From: Coprenecus sp964640305
GTDB taxonomy: Bacteria > Bacteroidota > Bacteroidia > Bacteroidales > UBA932
Length of the DNA stretch: 21,637 bases
Assembly (NCBI GenBank): GCA_964640305.1
Contig: CAZXFF010000035.1
Location: 1-21,637 of the forward strand
Direction: 5' to 3'
A program made the translations under genes and the position numbers. Numbering within the stretch: position 1 is the stretch's first letter; the number at the start of each line of letters is the position of its first letter. Positions 21,585 to 21,637 of this stretch are shown one piece after another. Under the pieces are notes generated by a model that did not search any database, had not been told where the DNA came from, and was given only the letters and a program-made list of their open reading frames with translations.

Positions 21585-21637
21585 TTATCTTCCATCATGG
21601 TCTATCCCATGAGATTGGACATAGTTTCCTGGGCTAT
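21585..21637 (-). CDS. Possible 3' end of an upstream minus-strand gene
   Basis: The last ~50 bases are far less AT-rich than the ~110 bases between them and speC. Read on the minus strand, one frame ends cleanly in TAA (21587-21585) after 16 codons that read SPGNYVQSHGIDHDGR. After the stop, ATATTCT/AGAATAT forms a small hairpin. I do not recognise the C-terminus. The plus frame in register (IFHHGLSHEIGHSFLGY) contains an HExxH-like string but has a stop at 21575 and no start codon, so it is less likely. A structured RNA is another option. Confidence 0.35.
   Translation of the reverse strand, partial: SPGNYVQSHGIDHDGR

Noticed and set aside
21536..21604. A 22-codon minus-strand ORF (MMEDNILLEYILF...) upstream of speC, considered as a SpeFL-like leader peptide.
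   Set aside because: It has no clear ribosome binding site, runs through pure AT repeats and shows no ornithine-sensing leader pattern that I recognise.
21578..21637. Plus-strand frame at the window edge containing SHEIGH, an HExxH metalloprotease-like string.
   Set aside because: A stop lies at 21575-21577 and there is no ATG, GTG or TTG start after it in that frame. The opposite-strand frame ends in a proper stop and explains the composition better.

Overview
This is AT-rich, gene-dense chromosomal DNA from a low-GC Firmicute, most likely Clostridium sensu stricto and close to C. perfringens. That placement is my inference from base composition, clostridial gene types, strong AGGAGG-type ribosome binding sites, intrinsic terminators with long T-tracts, a T-box leader and CCA-encoding tRNA genes. 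I see no phage, insertion sequence, CRISPR array or plasmid gene. Most of the window is core housekeeping DNA.

Layout. 1-850: 3' end of a tRNA-Ala(TGC) gene, its terminator, and an HD-domain phosphohydrolase. 850-2640: amtB-glnK, the ammonium channel and its PII regulator. 2641-4680: a two-gene unit of a divergent GlpA-like flavoprotein with a C-terminal [2Fe-2S] domain and a short, cysteine-cluster-free DUF1667 protein. 4681-5400: a gene-poor stretch holding two head-to-tail copies (exact 201-bp period) of a gene for a 42-residue basic peptide I do not recognise. 5400-7100: serS behind a consensus promoter and a serine T-box. 7100-10480: a pantothenate operon, probable panG (ketopantoate reductase)-panB-panC-panD, with a structured leader carrying short ORFs. 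10480-11655: two identical tRNA-Ser(TGA)/tRNA-Ser(GCT) cassettes flanking a small membrane protein. 11655-19300: addB-addA, the helicase-nuclease of recombinational repair. 19316-21469 (minus strand): a SpeC/SpeF-type ornithine decarboxylase converging on addA. The last ~50 bases may be the end of another minus-strand gene.

How the genes work together. AmtB and GlnK form the usual ammonium uptake and sensing pair. The pan operon encodes every step from 2-ketoisovalerate plus aspartate to pantothenate, with PanG apparently replacing PanE. serS is controlled by uncharged tRNA-Ser through its T-box, and four tRNA-Ser genes lie 4-5 kb away. AddB and AddA overlap by a few codons and form one complex. 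The least explained items are the tandem 42-residue peptides, the reduced flavoprotein/DUF1667 pair, the pan leader, and a 76-nt inverted repeat after panD. No wholly new multi-gene system is evident.
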